This document shows, in pieces, positions 1 through 11,542 of a stretch of 64,000 nucleotides of DNA. Origin of the DNA: Bombyx mori (taxonomy: Eukaryota > Arthropoda > Insecta > Lepidoptera > Bombycidae). Every line of letters starts with the position of its first letter. Positions within the stretch are counted from its first letter, which is position 1. A program made the translations under genes and the position numbers. The stretch is taken from assembly GCF_030269925.1 (NCBI RefSeq), contig NC_085128.1, forward strand, positions 1,366,501 through 1,430,500, given 5' to 3'. The notes under the pieces are model-generated. The model was not told where the DNA came from. It was given only the letters and a program-made list of their open reading frames with translations, and did no database searches.

Positions 1-60
1 TCAATAATAAAATACCAATCGAACTTTAAGTTGTTTAAAAGAATGGTGAAGGAAAACTAC

Positions 61-240
61 TAAGCAGTAATGCGTTTCGGTTTGAAGGGTGGGGTAGCCG
101 TTGTAACTATACTGAGACCTTAGAACTTACATCTCGAGGTGGGTGGCGCATTTACGTTGTAGATGTCTATGGGCTCCAGTAACCACTTAACACCAGGTGG
201 ACTGTGAGCTCGTCCACCCATATAAGCATTAAAAAAAAAC
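61..240 (+). repeat. Bm1-like SINE, 3' portion
   Basis: 5'-truncated copy. It starts inside the body (gcagtaatgcgtttcggttt) and ends with the usual tail: cttaacaccaggtgg, gctcgtccaccc, then an A-run. The tRNA-like head is absent. Confidence 0.85.
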
Positions 241-405
241 TTATCTGCTTATACTGTTTGTTTGCATCATTATCATTTATCATTTCCATACTGTTGATTT
301 ATTATGTGTGTGTAAGTATATTAGTATGTATTGTATGTAAGTATGTATATTGATATATATTATATTTAAACGGTTTATTATATGTATATATTTTCTATAA
401 TAATG

Positions 406-607
406 TATTGTCTATGGTACACCGCAACATACCTACTATATTTTTATATTTTCCAGAATATCTGTAATTAAACGGTAGTCTGGAAGAGATCGCTTTTAGC
501 GATAAGACCGCCTATTATACAAATGTATCTGCTTTTTAATTTTTTTTTTTAATGTAAATTGTGTTGGCGTGCAATAAAGTGTATTCTCTCTCTCTCTCTC
601 TCTCTCT
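406..607 (+). repeat. LINE-like 3' tail ending in a TC microsatellite
   Basis: The stretch tggaagagatcgcttttagc, gataagaccgcc and gtgcaataaagtg, closed by about eleven TC dinucleotides, is the kind of 3' tail many lepidopteran non-LTR retrotransposons carry. The inner part folds (agatcgctttt/agcgat). The family is not certain. Confidence 0.5.
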
Positions 608-714
608 AAACTTTCGAAAATTTTGTTAAAATAACAAGTTAACTTTTAAGCTATATAACTGATTTATTATTAGTTTGGCGACTACTTAACTAACAACTTA
701 TAAGTCTACTAGCG

Positions 715-936
715 GATCTGACAGACGTTGTCCTGCAAAAATTCATTCAAGTCGATCCAGCCGTTTAGTTGTAGTATAGATAAATAACCTAGATACCCAC
801 TGCGCGATCTGCCGGGCTGATATGTGAATCTAAGCCATCCAGGGTGCCACCCAAACGCATACAAAAAAATCATTAAAATCGATCCAGCCGCTTAGGAGTT
901 CAGTGACAAACACACGCACAGAAGAAATATATATAT
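715..936 (+). repeat. Unclassified dispersed repeat
   Basis: Holds two versions of a phrase (aagtcgatccagccgtttag; aaatcgatccagccgcttag), then gttcagtgacaaacacacgc and a TA-rich end. The phrase is common in insect dispersed repeats. No coding potential is seen. The next element (937-1794) is inserted in its TA-rich end. Confidence 0.45.
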
Positions 937-1794
937 GTTACCGGAAATGTATGAAATCAAGGAATTGTATACAAATCCTAGGAAATGTGTACAATTCCGA
1001 TACTATTTAGGAAATGTATAAAATATTGTTTGAAAAACTATTTAATGCATAGATATCCTAGGAAATGTATAAATTTCCTCGGAATTGTATATAATTCCAA
1101 TATCGTATTAGGAAATGTATAAAGTAAATGCTTTCTGTAATAAAACACGTTGTTAATAATATGTTTTTAATATAACACTTATTGAGACAATCGGGTAACA
1201 GTCATACCGTAAAATAATAATAATATATTCATATTATCTTACTAATTAAAACTTCTAAAATCAACTATCTATTAACTTTTAACGTATCACAAAATCAACT
1301 TATATTTATTCTTATAAAATCAAATTTTCATTTGGCAAGTAATCAGTCTGATAATTAAATAATTATAAATGTCAAAGTATAAAAGTAAATCTTTATATGA
1401 TAATACTTTGTCAGTCCATATAGCTATTTATTTTTGCAGGGTAAGCTCGAATGGCATTTGGAAAAACATAATACTTTATTTTTAAAACACAGATATCTTG
1501 AAGTAGCACAGTTTTTCTTGCATAGGCACTTCTTAAATCCCTGGCCGGTTCCAGTGGATTGCATGTTGGCAACTGACCGTAGTGCAAGACTCGTCCCGCT
1601 GTCCCCGCGTACCCACCAATATCTTAAATGTTTTACATTTCCGATTGCTATTTAGGAATTGTATAGATTTCCTAGGAAATGTGTAATGTGTAAGTATAAT
1701 ATAATTTATTTCACACATTTCCGTGCGATTTTAGGAATTACATACATTTCCTAGGAATTGTATACAATGACGGATTACATACATTTCCGTTAAC
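937..1794. mobile_element. 858-bp DNA-transposon-like element with inverted ends and iterated motifs
   Basis: The left end gttaccggaaatgtatg (937-953) and the reverse complement of the right end (1778-1794) match at 16 of 17 bases. Inside both ends the motif ggaaatgtata or ggaattgtata recurs in both orientations, about 13 times, often around a cctagg palindrome. Such subterminal arrays are typical transposase-binding sites. TA-rich sequence flanks both sides, so the target duplication cannot be resolved. The middle has a short open frame (1434-1655) after an acceptor-like ttatttttgcag. Superfamily unknown. Confidence 0.6.
1434..1655 (+). pseudogene. Possible residual exon inside the 937-1794 element
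   Basis: An open frame of about 73 codons without a proper ATG at its start. It begins at a splice-acceptor-like tttttgcag and contains LEWHLEKHNTLFLKHRYLE and PVPVDCMLATDRSARL. Composition is less AT-rich than its surroundings, so it may be remaining coding sequence of the mobile element. I do not recognise a domain. It could also be chance. Confidence 0.2.
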
Positions 1795-2757
1795 ATATAT
1801 AAAGATTAGAAAATTATTCGTATTTTTTTCTAATATTGTATTATGTTAAATTAATACTGTTTTAATTATTTTTTTTATTGCGAATATTTTATTCGAATAT
1901 TTGATAATTACTATTTTTCTCCAAGCAAAGAATCGTAGTGGTCCATATATGTTTAAAAAATATAGGTGTTGGTTTTCACAATATTCAACTGTCACGCATG
2001 AAAGCTTAGTTCTCCGTGATCACGAAAAGATCACGTAAAGCTTTCGAAGCTTCGGATATAATTAAATGAAAACAATGAATGCGAGAATAAATGGTGAAAG
2101 TTGCTTTCATTACGTTTGTCGCTCTCAAAAACCGAACTAAATAACACTGCTAAAGATTTTGTGAATGTGGTATGTACCTACTGAAGGTTTTGTATAAATA
2201 ATATACTAAAAGTATATACGGATAAATAAAATACGAAAAAAATAATATTTCAGATACATAATCTTTTTCTTTTCAACAAGCTTTAAGCTTTTTCAGTTTT
2301 CGAGAAGATAGTCTCAAATAAATATAATCCGACCCGAGGTTGGTCACCTCTGCAACGTCCGCGTTTCATTAATCCACAGAATCGAGTATTGTTTCCTGTA
2401 CGACACCGACCACCGTACAATTTTCACTTCAAACACTTTGTCCTTATCCAGCGCTGCTTAATAGAGAGAGACAAAACCACTAGTCAATTTCGAATAAGCG
2501 AGCTTCCGTTGCCACGGTAACGGCAGGCTTTTCCGGCGGATCGCATCCGGCGAGCTTGAAAAAAGCTTTCAATGCAGCACTGTATTTATCGTAAAATTTA
2601 TCTGAAAATATTTACTGGCAAACATTTTTTTGTTTTTTTTTTTAATGTCTAATTATTAAATGGAAAAACTGTCGCTCATTATTAAATTTGATTTCTAATA
2701 ACAACAATCTATTATTCTGATTTTGTTGTATACTTATGTTGTGTTAGCCTTAAAATT
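1795..2757. other. AT-rich spacer, no gene seen
   Basis: No convincing open frame. It holds the palindromic gtgatcacgaaaagatcacg near 2018 and a moderately GC-rich stretch at 2335-2575 with an RFX-type X-box (2508-2521). Confidence 0.6.
2508..2521. promoter_or_regulatory. RFX-type X-box match
   Basis: The 14 bases gttgccacggtaac fit the X-box consensus GTNRCC-N(0-3)-RGYAAC at every fixed position, with a 2-base spacer. RFX proteins use this imperfect palindrome, often at ciliary gene promoters. No adjoining exon is visible, so function is only inferred. Confidence 0.3.
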
Positions 2758-2885
2758 GTGATGGTGACTGGTTACCGTCGCCCATGGACTTCAGCAATGC
2801 CAGGGGCAGAGCCAAGCCGTTGCCTACCATTTAATACTCTCCACAAGCCTCGTTTGAAGAAGGACGTGTCATAGGACTTATAGGT
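2758..2885 (-). repeat. Jockey/CR1-like LINE 3' tail
   Basis: Read on the minus strand it has ttcttcaaacgaggcttgtg (end of the reverse transcriptase frame, FFKRGL), then gtaggcaacggcttggctct and ctggcattgctgaagtccat. The 3' A-rich end is eroded. Confidence 0.75.
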
Positions 2886-3315
2886 AGCTACACCCACCAA
2901 CGTGTGACTTAATCTAATTTACAAAATAATGGTTTGAGAACAAGAAATATTGGGGGGAAATTTAAATCTATAAGCCATTTCAAAGCTTCATCTAAGGAAA
3001 CAGTTTGTCAAATTTCCAATCGAATTGAGCACACACACTGTAATCTATAAATCAGATACTGGAGTTATCGGCGATTGGATAATCATATTTTTATTTAAGG
3101 GGCGGATCAACGAGAGAATGTGGGATCAAGGAATTCACTTGATGCTGGTTTAGGATTTTACGTGAATTTCGTTATCAACGTGTTTATTTGACAAAAACAA
3201 TATGTAGAACACCTGGAATGTAATTTTTTTATGTAATGCAACATTTCGTATTTCCCTAAGCAATAACTTATATACGCGGTTTATAAATAGTATGTTTTAA
3301 TAAGAACGCTTATAC
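2886..3315. other. Spacer, nothing recognised
   Basis: AT-rich single-copy-looking sequence between two repeats, with no credible open frame. Confidence 0.5.
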
Positions 3316-3560
3316 TTTTACTGGTGGTAGGACCTCTTGTGAGTCCGCGCGGGTAGGTACCACCACCCTGCCTATTTCTGCCGTGAAGCAGTAATGCGTT
3401 TCGGTTTGAAGGGTGGGGCAGCCGTTGTAACTATACTGAGACCTTAGAACTTTTATCTCAAGGTGGGTGGCGCATTTACGTTGCACATGTCTATGGGCTT
3501 CAGTAACCACTTAACATCAGGTGGACTGTGAGCTCGTCCACCTATCTAAGCAATAAATAA
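3316..3560 (+). repeat. Bm1-like SINE, headless
   Basis: Starts at actggtggtaggacctcttg and runs through the whole body to a short A-rich tail. The tRNA-like head is missing. Confidence 0.88.
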
Positions 3561-4354
3561 ATAAATTATAAACTATTGTGCGATGAACCGCGGCTTTTTT
3601 TTCGGTCCGAATTTTCACTTCCTTTACAATACAAATCCGGAATAGTCTCATGCCATACCCACATGTCATGCTCTTCGCATGCCCTGCGAGAAATATTGAA
3701 AACTGTTGCAAATATTCCAGTTAAAAGGTATCGATGATACCGTAAAGTCATAACAATTATTGCTTTAATCTATTGCCTTATTGTTCTTATTGTTGGCTGA
3801 ATACAGGGCAGCCAATGTGATTTTGTGGTTTTCTCATTTCGCATATGTAGAAACACTACTAAAGCATGCTTTTTATTTCTACTATGATTCTGTTATACAT
3901 TGATATTTCAGTCCTAGTTTCAAGGTGGTGGCGGAATTCGCTAATTTAATACAAATTGTTGTCGCAAAGTGTAGTTGTGGATCTTAACAACTCGGAGACT
4001 TTTCATAATCGGCATCACTCCATACATCAAGCTAATGTGAACTAAGATTTATCTTCGATCTGCTATTAATAGAAGGAGCTTGCTTCCAATTTTTATTAGT
4101 GACAGACGACTATCTACTTCCAACTCGAAGATTGGAGATAAACGACTTTTTGAGGGTACTTTAGATGATTGGACTGTATTATCAAATGAAAAATTATTTG
4201 AGTTGCTAATCTTACACAATGTTTTCCACCACACGTTACAGTACGTGTGATGGCGTTGAGTTCACTGTCGGTGCTGCTAAATTAACGTTTATAGCCCAAG
4301 ACCTGTTACTAACTACGTTGGAAAAGAACAAGTCATATATATGTTCTTCTATTT
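3561..4354. other. Spacer, nothing recognised
   Basis: No gene or named repeat seen. The only minus-strand frames here are short and lack domain-like content. Confidence 0.5.
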
Positions 4355-4750
4355 TTCAGCCCATAGATGTCCACTGCTGAACATAGGCCTTTCCCAAGTC
4401 TCGCCACAACGATCGGTACCTCGCAACCTGTATATGGCGCATACCTGCGAACCTCAATAGGTCGGTGGTCCACCATGGGCCCACCGACGCTACGTCTTCC
4501 AGTACGTGGTGCCTACCCAAGAAATTTTCAGCCCCAGCGGCCCTTTGTTCTACGAGCGATGTGCCCTGCGCACTGCCACTTCAACGCCGCCACTACAACT
4601 CCTTTGGGCTTTTTCGGCTACCATAGCTTTCCTGCGAATCTCCTCATTCCTGATTTGATCTCACATAGAACCTGCGAGCATAGTCTTCTCCGTTGTTCTT
4701 TGAGCAACCTTGAGTGTTCCGATAAGACCGGCTTTGTGGGACCATAGCAA
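4355..4750 (-). pseudogene. RTE-clade LINE reverse transcriptase, C-terminal fragment
   Basis: The minus strand encodes recognisable pieces of an RTE-type C-terminus: KWQCAGHIARRTKGRWGWK, then RSLWRDLGKAYVQQWTSMG. These parallel the better copy at 13202-14402, which has WQWAGHISRRT and WRALGEAYVQQWTAAG. The frame is interrupted and the palm domain is lost. It was a non-LTR retrotransposon polymerase and is now dead. Clade assignment rests on similarity to the second copy and on recall of RTE proteins. Confidence 0.7.
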
Positions 4751-5664
4751 GTGACAACATTTTGGAAATACCGCGAAAGGATGCTAATTCCAAAGTACGT
4801 GTTAGATACGGTCTCTGGAGACGGACTTTTAGTGAACTCTACAGTCCTAAGTAGTAAGCATGAATTCTGCTCAAGTGGCAGTTGGTATTATGGTAAAAAG
4901 AAGACGTTATCCAAAACAGATAATATCAAACTATCTTCGTTTATAGATTATCAATGGGGTACAATTTTTTGTTGTAATTTGCGTACAGACAGCTTTTGTT
5001 TTTAAACTGACTGTCCTATCTATTACTCATATGCTATGCTTTAATATCAGTAGATTACATTCGTGAACCCTACATTAATTGAGACTTTTATCTCTATATT
5101 ATATTCGTATTCCTTCAACAACTGAGACTTTGGGCAAATGAACACAGAGAGAAGCACTCGATCGTCATGATTTTTTTAAGGAGATAGTATAGAAAACAGT
5201 TGTAAAATAGGCTTGAACAAAAAAGTTTCAAGGAAATTTGAAGCCATTGTTATGGTGAAAAAAAATATACTGTACGAATCGAGAATCTCCTCCTTGTTTT
5301 TGAGTCAAAGTCGGCTCAGATTTAAAACAAAAGTAGCTCGCACAAAACAAACAACAGAACGCAAACTAACGCGTTTCCGTTTCCGCCGTGCCACTTGATA
5401 AGACAAAAGCCCATAAAATATTTTGAACCCTCCCGAAGATCTACGCTTAGAGGAAAGGACTCCGTAATAATGTATTGTTTAATAGCGAATGTAGCGCAAG
5501 GTACTACGCCCAAGTTCGAATCACTGTTCTATCGGATTTTACCAAAGAAGAATAATTATTTAATCACCCTTCATGCATATGTAATAATCTAATTTAGCAC
5601 ACTGAATACTTAGCACTTATTTCTAATTTAAAACTGTTTTGTGTCTATTTTTTTTTCCACCTAT
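4751..5664. other. Spacer, nothing recognised
   Basis: Several open frames under 85 codons with no domain-like content. Confidence 0.5.
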
Positions 5665-5820
5665 GCTTGAGAGGCTCTTTCAGTTTACCCTAGCGTGTAC
5701 ATGGGGGGTTCAAACCGAAGTGTTGCTAACACTGGCCCTAGCAGGAGCAGTGGTTCGCAGAATCTATGACCGGATCGGAAACGCGACCCACTGAGAGGAT
5801 CCGGCGAGGAACTCAGTTGT
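5665..5820 (-). repeat. Silkworm-type dispersed repeat 'R3'
   Basis: Minus-strand copy of a family seen about ten times here. Its hallmarks are tcttctcagtgggtcgcg, tccgatccggt and gcgaagcactgctcttgcta. R3 is my own label. I suspect the 3' part of a LINE or SINE but cannot name it. Confidence 0.75.
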
Positions 5821-6454
5821 CTTGTTTAATATTCTTTATTTGATCACAGCTTACCTTATTTATAATTATTTTCGAATTAATTTTAATGCTGCCTTATAAC
5901 TTGATAAACAAACTCAAAATATGAATTTTACTGTATAAAGCTGTACCATTAAACATTAATAAATATCTCTGTTTGAGACATAGGCTTTATACATTAGCCT
6001 ATTTCGTTTTATTTCAGTAGGTATGTAGCGGGTAGCTATTATACAACGCAAGATAATTAACAGATGCCTGAATCTCGCTTACGACATTTTCAAGATAAAG
6101 CGCATATATACAAGTTCCGAACAACAACATTCGGACCGTCGGTCTACCGAGCAATATCACCCGCTCGGTGGAAGATCTTCCCTTTGTCGTATATTCCTAC
6201 AGGTACATCCGAAGATGATATGCTTACCCATAATGTTATTTGATCGTAGTCTCATAGCTCGTTTTCTTCAAATCTATCAAACAAGATAAATTTAATCTGC
6301 AGTCTGTATCTAAGAAATCTGTAAAGTACTGTGCTATATAATATTAAGTGCTATCTATAGCATTATGTATGGCTTCAGAGCTTACAGAAAAAAATCTATG
6401 CAAATATTCTAAGTTGGAAAGTTTTTACCGAAATCATAAGTTTTGGAATTATAT
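5821..6454. other. Spacer, nothing recognised
   Basis: AT-rich, no gene seen. Confidence 0.5.
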
Positions 6455-6700
6455 TTTTTTTATTGCTTCGATGTGCGGACGATCTCACGGCATACCTGGT
6501 GTTAAGTGACAGTTAAGACATCTACAACGTACATGGCACCACCCACCTTGAAACATGAGTTATAAGTCTTAGTTTTTATAGTACAACGGCTGCCCCACCC
6601 TTCAAACCGAAACGCATTAATCTGCTTTACGGCAGAAATAGGCGGGGCGGTGGTACCTACCCATGCGGACTCACAAGTCGTCTTACCATCACCATAATAT
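6455..6700 (-). repeat. Bm1-like SINE, headless
   Basis: Reverse-oriented body from the A-rich tail (6455) to the ggtggtaagacgacttg end near 6690. Moderately diverged. Confidence 0.85.
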
Positions 6701-7980
6701 ATTGGTGTACTTTAAAGGACACTCGATTAGAACTACGACTCGTGGGACCTAAGAAAATAAATGGAAGCTAAATTTGACAGAAATATACAATTGATACTAC
6801 AATAATTAAAATAGTTCACAAAATAGCGAACGGTTGACAAAGCATCGTAGCTGTTTAGCATATGAATTAAATATAGTGAAATATGGTTGAAATTAATATG
6901 GATGTATGCCGCCGCTCTGAACGCTAGCGATACGCTCCGTTTAGATCTTTTATATTCGCTCTGTTTTTAATTGGTAAATTAAATTAGCGTTCCACGGAAA
7001 AATTATACTCGTAGTACAAATATTTAAAATATTTTTTGACAAATCCACGGATAACTTGACAGGATGCGCTCTTTTTTATTATTGAAATTATTTGCTTAAT
7101 CTCCCTACAGATCTCCTTGTCACACGCTTCTTCTCTCTACACATCACATGTCCATACCACTCTAAGCATCCACTTTTTAATTTGTTAATTCCCGGGGCTA
7201 CTTTCACACTACCTCTGTTTTAAACTATAGCTTTTTTATACATCACACATACTACCTAAGAGGTAATTACTGCGACTTTTACATTTAACGCGTTTCCAAT
7301 ATTTCACGGGTAGACTGTGACTAGATAAATATTGCATGATTAAAGCGCGTTATGTGTCTGACTGGGTAGTACTACGCTGTTTGTTTACACCGCACGGCAG
7401 TCCCGCATCGCAGTAGGAAGGTGGATTCAATAGTGGGAGGCTGGAATGGAATGGTCGTTGCAATAATTAAAAGGAGATTCTCAAGGACAATCGAATACTT
7501 CTTCCATAGAACGTTTGTAATTGATAAATATTCTTTTCTTAAAGTAGGAAACAAATTATGTATATATGATGGTTTTTCAGTTTGGCATATTTCAGCCGAA
7601 AAAGATCCTTGAAACCAATTACAAATACATGACTTCTACTAAATTACGATTCAGTGATCAGACTAAACTCTTTGTAATTTAATTATTGCCAATGTTCTTC
7701 GTGTTGATGCTCATAGCTATCGAAGTGAACATGAGTACAACTGGAATCTACCTGCAAAGTAAGTTGAAAATAATAAGCATCCTCCCGCGACAATATTCAC
7801 TGAATAAATTACAATATCTCCTTAAACACTTCCATTTGAATATTCGTATAATTTACATGTTTTCGCTCATAAATTTCATTAAACAAATTTGTTTTTCGGA
7901 AATATTACGAGATTCAATTCATTAACATTTTTGAGGAAGAGCTTCGGTTTTTGTTTGGTCTTACATTTTGTTTCATTATA
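6701..7980. other. Spacer, nothing recognised
   Basis: About 1.3 kb of AT-rich sequence with only short open frames (7421-7612, 7686-7925) of low-complexity composition. Confidence 0.5.
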
Positions 7981-8287
7981 ATCTTATACCTTTAAACGAG
8001 AAATTCCTGTATATATATATAATCTGAACCTCGGAAACGGCTCCAACGATTTCCATAAAATTTTGTATACAGGGTATTTCGGGGGTGATAAATCGATCTA
8101 GCTACGATTTATTTTCAGAAAATGTTGTTTTATTCGTGTTTTCAATTATCAACTTTATCCATAATCAACGTTATGACTCTTCCCGACATCTATTGGCGAA
8201 TAATAATACTATTTTTACTGCTTTAAAGACACAATAAGAAGGCGTTATAAAAAAAAAAAACGAGCAAAGCTCGGTCATCATCTAGTT
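7981..8287 (+). repeat. Unclassified lepidopteran dispersed repeat
   Basis: Contains ggaaacggctccaacgattt, ataaatcgatctagctacga and a terminal cgagcaaagctcggtcatc. This order recurs in many moth and butterfly sequences I know of. The end forms a small hairpin (cgagcaaagctcg). No coding potential. Confidence 0.45.
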
Positions 8288-8369
8288 ATATTTAACGTTA
8301 TTAATGACAAAAATCTCAGTTTTATTGACGGTGCAATATGCGGATTGTTTTTGCAACGTCATATTGGAA

Positions 8370-8480
8370 TTACAGCGGCTTGGCTCTGCCCCTGGCATTG
8401 CTGACGTCCATGAGCGACGGTGACCACTTACCATCAGGTGGGCCGTATGCTCGTCTGCCTACAAAGGCAATAAAAAAAAA
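8370..8480 (+). repeat. Jockey/CR1-like LINE 3' tail
   Basis: Runs from cggcttggctctgcccctgg through ccatcaggtgggccgtatgc to caataaaaaaaa. It is the extreme 3' end of the LINE family with copies at 15555 and 44936. Confidence 0.8.
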
Positions 8481-8767
8481 GAGTATCATAATCGTGCCTG
8501 TACCATACCAGTACCATAACCGCTAATCCATCGTACCATCTGATTTTAAGGGCAGGACCTCTGTTGTTGCAATTGAGACTTTTTTCTCATGTCTCAAATT
8601 AGTTTCCGTACTCTGGTCTCCATGGGCGGTAAGTTTGTCTGCCCATATCAAAGAAGCTATATATAGGCGAGGAATTTTTAAATGCAACTGGACAATTGGC
8701 TTTTTACAGCATAACCTACTATAACAAGGGGTAAAAAGCTATTTAGCTTATGCATTATTTGTATTGT

Positions 8768-8890
8768 ACCTTAGAACTCATATCTCCAGGGGGGTGGCGG
8801 CATTTACGTAGTAGATGTCTATGGGCTCCGGTAACCACTTAACATCAGGTGGGCCTTGAGCTCGTCCACCCATCAAAGCAATAAAACGAA
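8768..8890 (+). repeat. Bm1-like SINE, 3' third
   Basis: Only the last part of the body is present, from accttagaactcatatctc to gctcgtccacccatcaaagc and aataaaacg. Confidence 0.8.
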
Positions 8891-9125
8891 AATGAAAAAG
8901 GTGACATTTTGCTTGATATGCGACTTTCATCTTTGTAATGAAAGGTCCGTTTTATTTGGTATTAGTATCAACAATTCGATGTTTTTAATTGAACTTCAAT
9001 TAAGTGTACCCCATTGAAAAAGCCGAAGAATTTTTTTCTATTATGATATTTTTTCGAAATTGTAAACTTTAAATGGCTCTCCTGTAAATTTGCAAAAATG
9101 CCGCTTAAACCAAAAACCGTTTACC

Positions 9126-9343
9126 CCTCGATATATTTTCATGATCATTCTCTCTGGTTGTTTAATATTTTGTGACGTTTTAACACAGCTAGCAAAATTT
9201 TAATAGTATTAGAACAACAAATTTTGAATAAAATTCCTCGATATATTTTCATGATCATTCTCTCTGGTTGTTTACTATTATGTCACGTTTTTACACAGCT
9301 GGCAACATTTTAATAGTATTAGAACAACAAATTTTGAATAAAA
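9126..9343. repeat. Two-copy 110-bp tandem duplication
   Basis: Copies at 9126-9235 and 9236-9343, both starting cctcgatatattttcatgat and both ending aacaaattttgaataaaa. They differ at only a few positions (for example aatattttgtgacg against actattatgtcacg), so the duplication is fairly recent. Confidence 0.9.
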
Positions 9344-10337
9344 CAATATCTTGTGAGTAGCCAGTGTGACCAATGTTTTCCGTCTGCACGCTTTGTCTTC
9401 GACCCTATGTCTCGGTAGGAAACGGTAGTTTCACTCACTGAACCCATTGTTTTATTGCCCTTTATAATTATTACAGCGTTTTGAATGCCTAATAAGTATT
9501 TCACTTAAAAGCGAATGTGGACCTGATCAAGTTTTTTTTTTGGTTAGAACTGAAATTAGAAAACTTTTTGGTATTGGCTAATGCGACTCTGCTAGCTCTT
9601 AAACTAATAATGGTTTTGATTAAATAAGTTGCTGAATTTTAATTACATATGTTACGAGGTCCTTATAGATTGGAAAATAATATTTTTTTATCCTGTTGAT
9701 TTACTATTTTATGTCTAAGCATGTCATTATTTAGTGAGCGCGTTGGAAACAGTTTGAAATGTTGGCAAGAGTCTGAATAAGGTTTTATAAGATGCAAAGT
9801 TTGAAAACTTTCTCCAATATTATAATATTATAATTAAAGATCGTAATTAAATATTTTGGAGTGTCAACAAAAAAGCGTTTGTCCTATCAGTTAGGTATCA
9901 TGTAATTTTTCAAATCTTTTGTTGTTCCTTTTTCCTTTATTGGCGCTCATTAACATATTATATCAGCTGCATAATTATTAACAGTAAGTTAACGGTTACC
10001 TATAAGTCCGTGGACGCTTCTAAGGTGTCTAATACATGTATGTACACCAGTCGGAACAAAAATGAAACGATTAGCTATACCTAACTAGTAAATTCCTCGT
10101 AAATTCAATAACAGTGATCACAATCGCGTTATCTCGTCACCCCAAATGGTCAGATTTACATTCGAATACGGTTACCGTTCGGAAATCGGTTCCGGGTCAC
10201 GTGGCCCCGGAACTGATCCGTCACGAATCCGGATCCTTTACGGTTAATAAAGTCACAAGCTTCTAACAATGGGAAGAATTGAAATGGGATGGGGTATTTA
10301 GGGTATCGGATAGGGTTCAGTGATTAAAACGATTTTT
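9344..10337. other. AT-rich spacer with one E-box palindrome
   Basis: No gene seen. A 25-bp palindrome centred on CACGTG lies at 10189-10213: gttccggg, then cacgtg, then cccggaac. Confidence 0.5.
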
Positions 10338-10470
10338 TTATTTTTTTTTTTTATTTCCGTACAGGCAGACGAGCAAACGACCCACCTGATGGTGAGTGGT
10401 TACCGTCGCACATGTGCGTCAGCAATCCCAGGGGAAGAGCCAAGCCGCTGCCTACCGTTTAATACTCTTC
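10338..10470 (-). repeat. Jockey/CR1-like LINE 3' tail
   Basis: Reverse copy with its poly(A) seen as a T-run near 10340, then caggcagacgagc, cccacctgatggtgagtgg and ccgctgcctaccg. Confidence 0.8.
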
Positions 10471-11288
10471 TCATTGATATATAGCTTTAAAAATGATATT
10501 AAATTAACTTTTACGTGTAATTTTAATGTCCTGAAAAATAAACCAAATGCTTAACTCAATTGGCAATCCATTATTTAAGCACATCACTACTTTAGTGGTT
10601 TCCCATTAACACTGGGTGTATCAAGTGATGAACATACCTTTTAGTTTGAAAAATATCTATTATATTTCTTTGGTAATTTTCTCATAATTGATATTCAAAT
10701 ATAGTTACTACAAATACTGACTGCTATCGTATTTTGAATGAAAGTAAATTTCTTACACTGTAATGCTAAGCTAAGGTATGCTAAGCTATCTCCAAATCTA
10801 ATATTAATGTAGTAGGTCAAGTATAGGTATAGTCGGCGACTACGTCTTAAATTTAGTTCGATTTGTTGATTAGAAATATACTTAATACAATAGACTAAGA
10901 ATGTAATGAAATTTACATTTAAATAAATAACCCGTAAATCAGAATACAATATTTAGGACTTATCCCTAAACAACTTCGGAGGGTAGATTCGAAATTAGAA
11001 TTTGATTATCGAAGTGTGCGAGCTATTTATCATTCGCGTTGGAGCGCTCGCGGAGATAGCACGTCAGACGCGCTAATAACAATAATATTGTAATCTTGTA
11101 AATGGTTTTACATTTATACATATTTATTAGATAGTTCGAGCGGAAAAATATTGTGGATCGGTTTACGAATGACTTTCCAGATTTTCTTGTTCGATAAAGA
11201 TATTTAGCGACGATGTTTTCGATGGTGTATTTTTTAAAGCTTCATAGAATATGTTGATATCTTTCTTTCTAATAGTTCTTATAAGGTT
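10471..11288. other. Spacer, nothing recognised
   Basis: AT-rich. Short, somewhat GC-richer patch at 11010-11080. No gene seen. Confidence 0.5.
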
Positions 11289-11395
11289 GAGTAGGCACCG
11301 ACTTGGTTCTGCCCCTGGCATTGCTAACGTCCTTGAGCAACGGTAACCATTCACCATCAACTATGCTCATATGCCTACTAGGGAAATAAAAAAAA
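11289..11395 (+). repeat. Jockey/CR1-like LINE 3' tail, diverged
   Basis: gtaggcaccgacttggttct, ccctggcattgct and an A-rich end with aataaaaaaaa. The middle has a short deletion after caccatca. Confidence 0.7.
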
Positions 11396-11542
11396 TAGTC
11401 TATTCATAATAGCGGAAGAATTAACATCTGATTCAATTTAAAGAGTGACGGCGGATACGTGTTCTTCTAACTAAAGACAGCTCGATCCCACACCGACTTA
11501 AATGACCCACATAAACAAGTTAGTGAATATGTAATAGCTGAT

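Noticed and set aside
5330..5398. ARTKQT peptide reminiscent of the histone H3 N-terminus
   Set aside because: Only six residues agree. The rest (TERKLTRFRF) does not follow H3, there is no ATG just before it and the frame ends quickly. Chance match.
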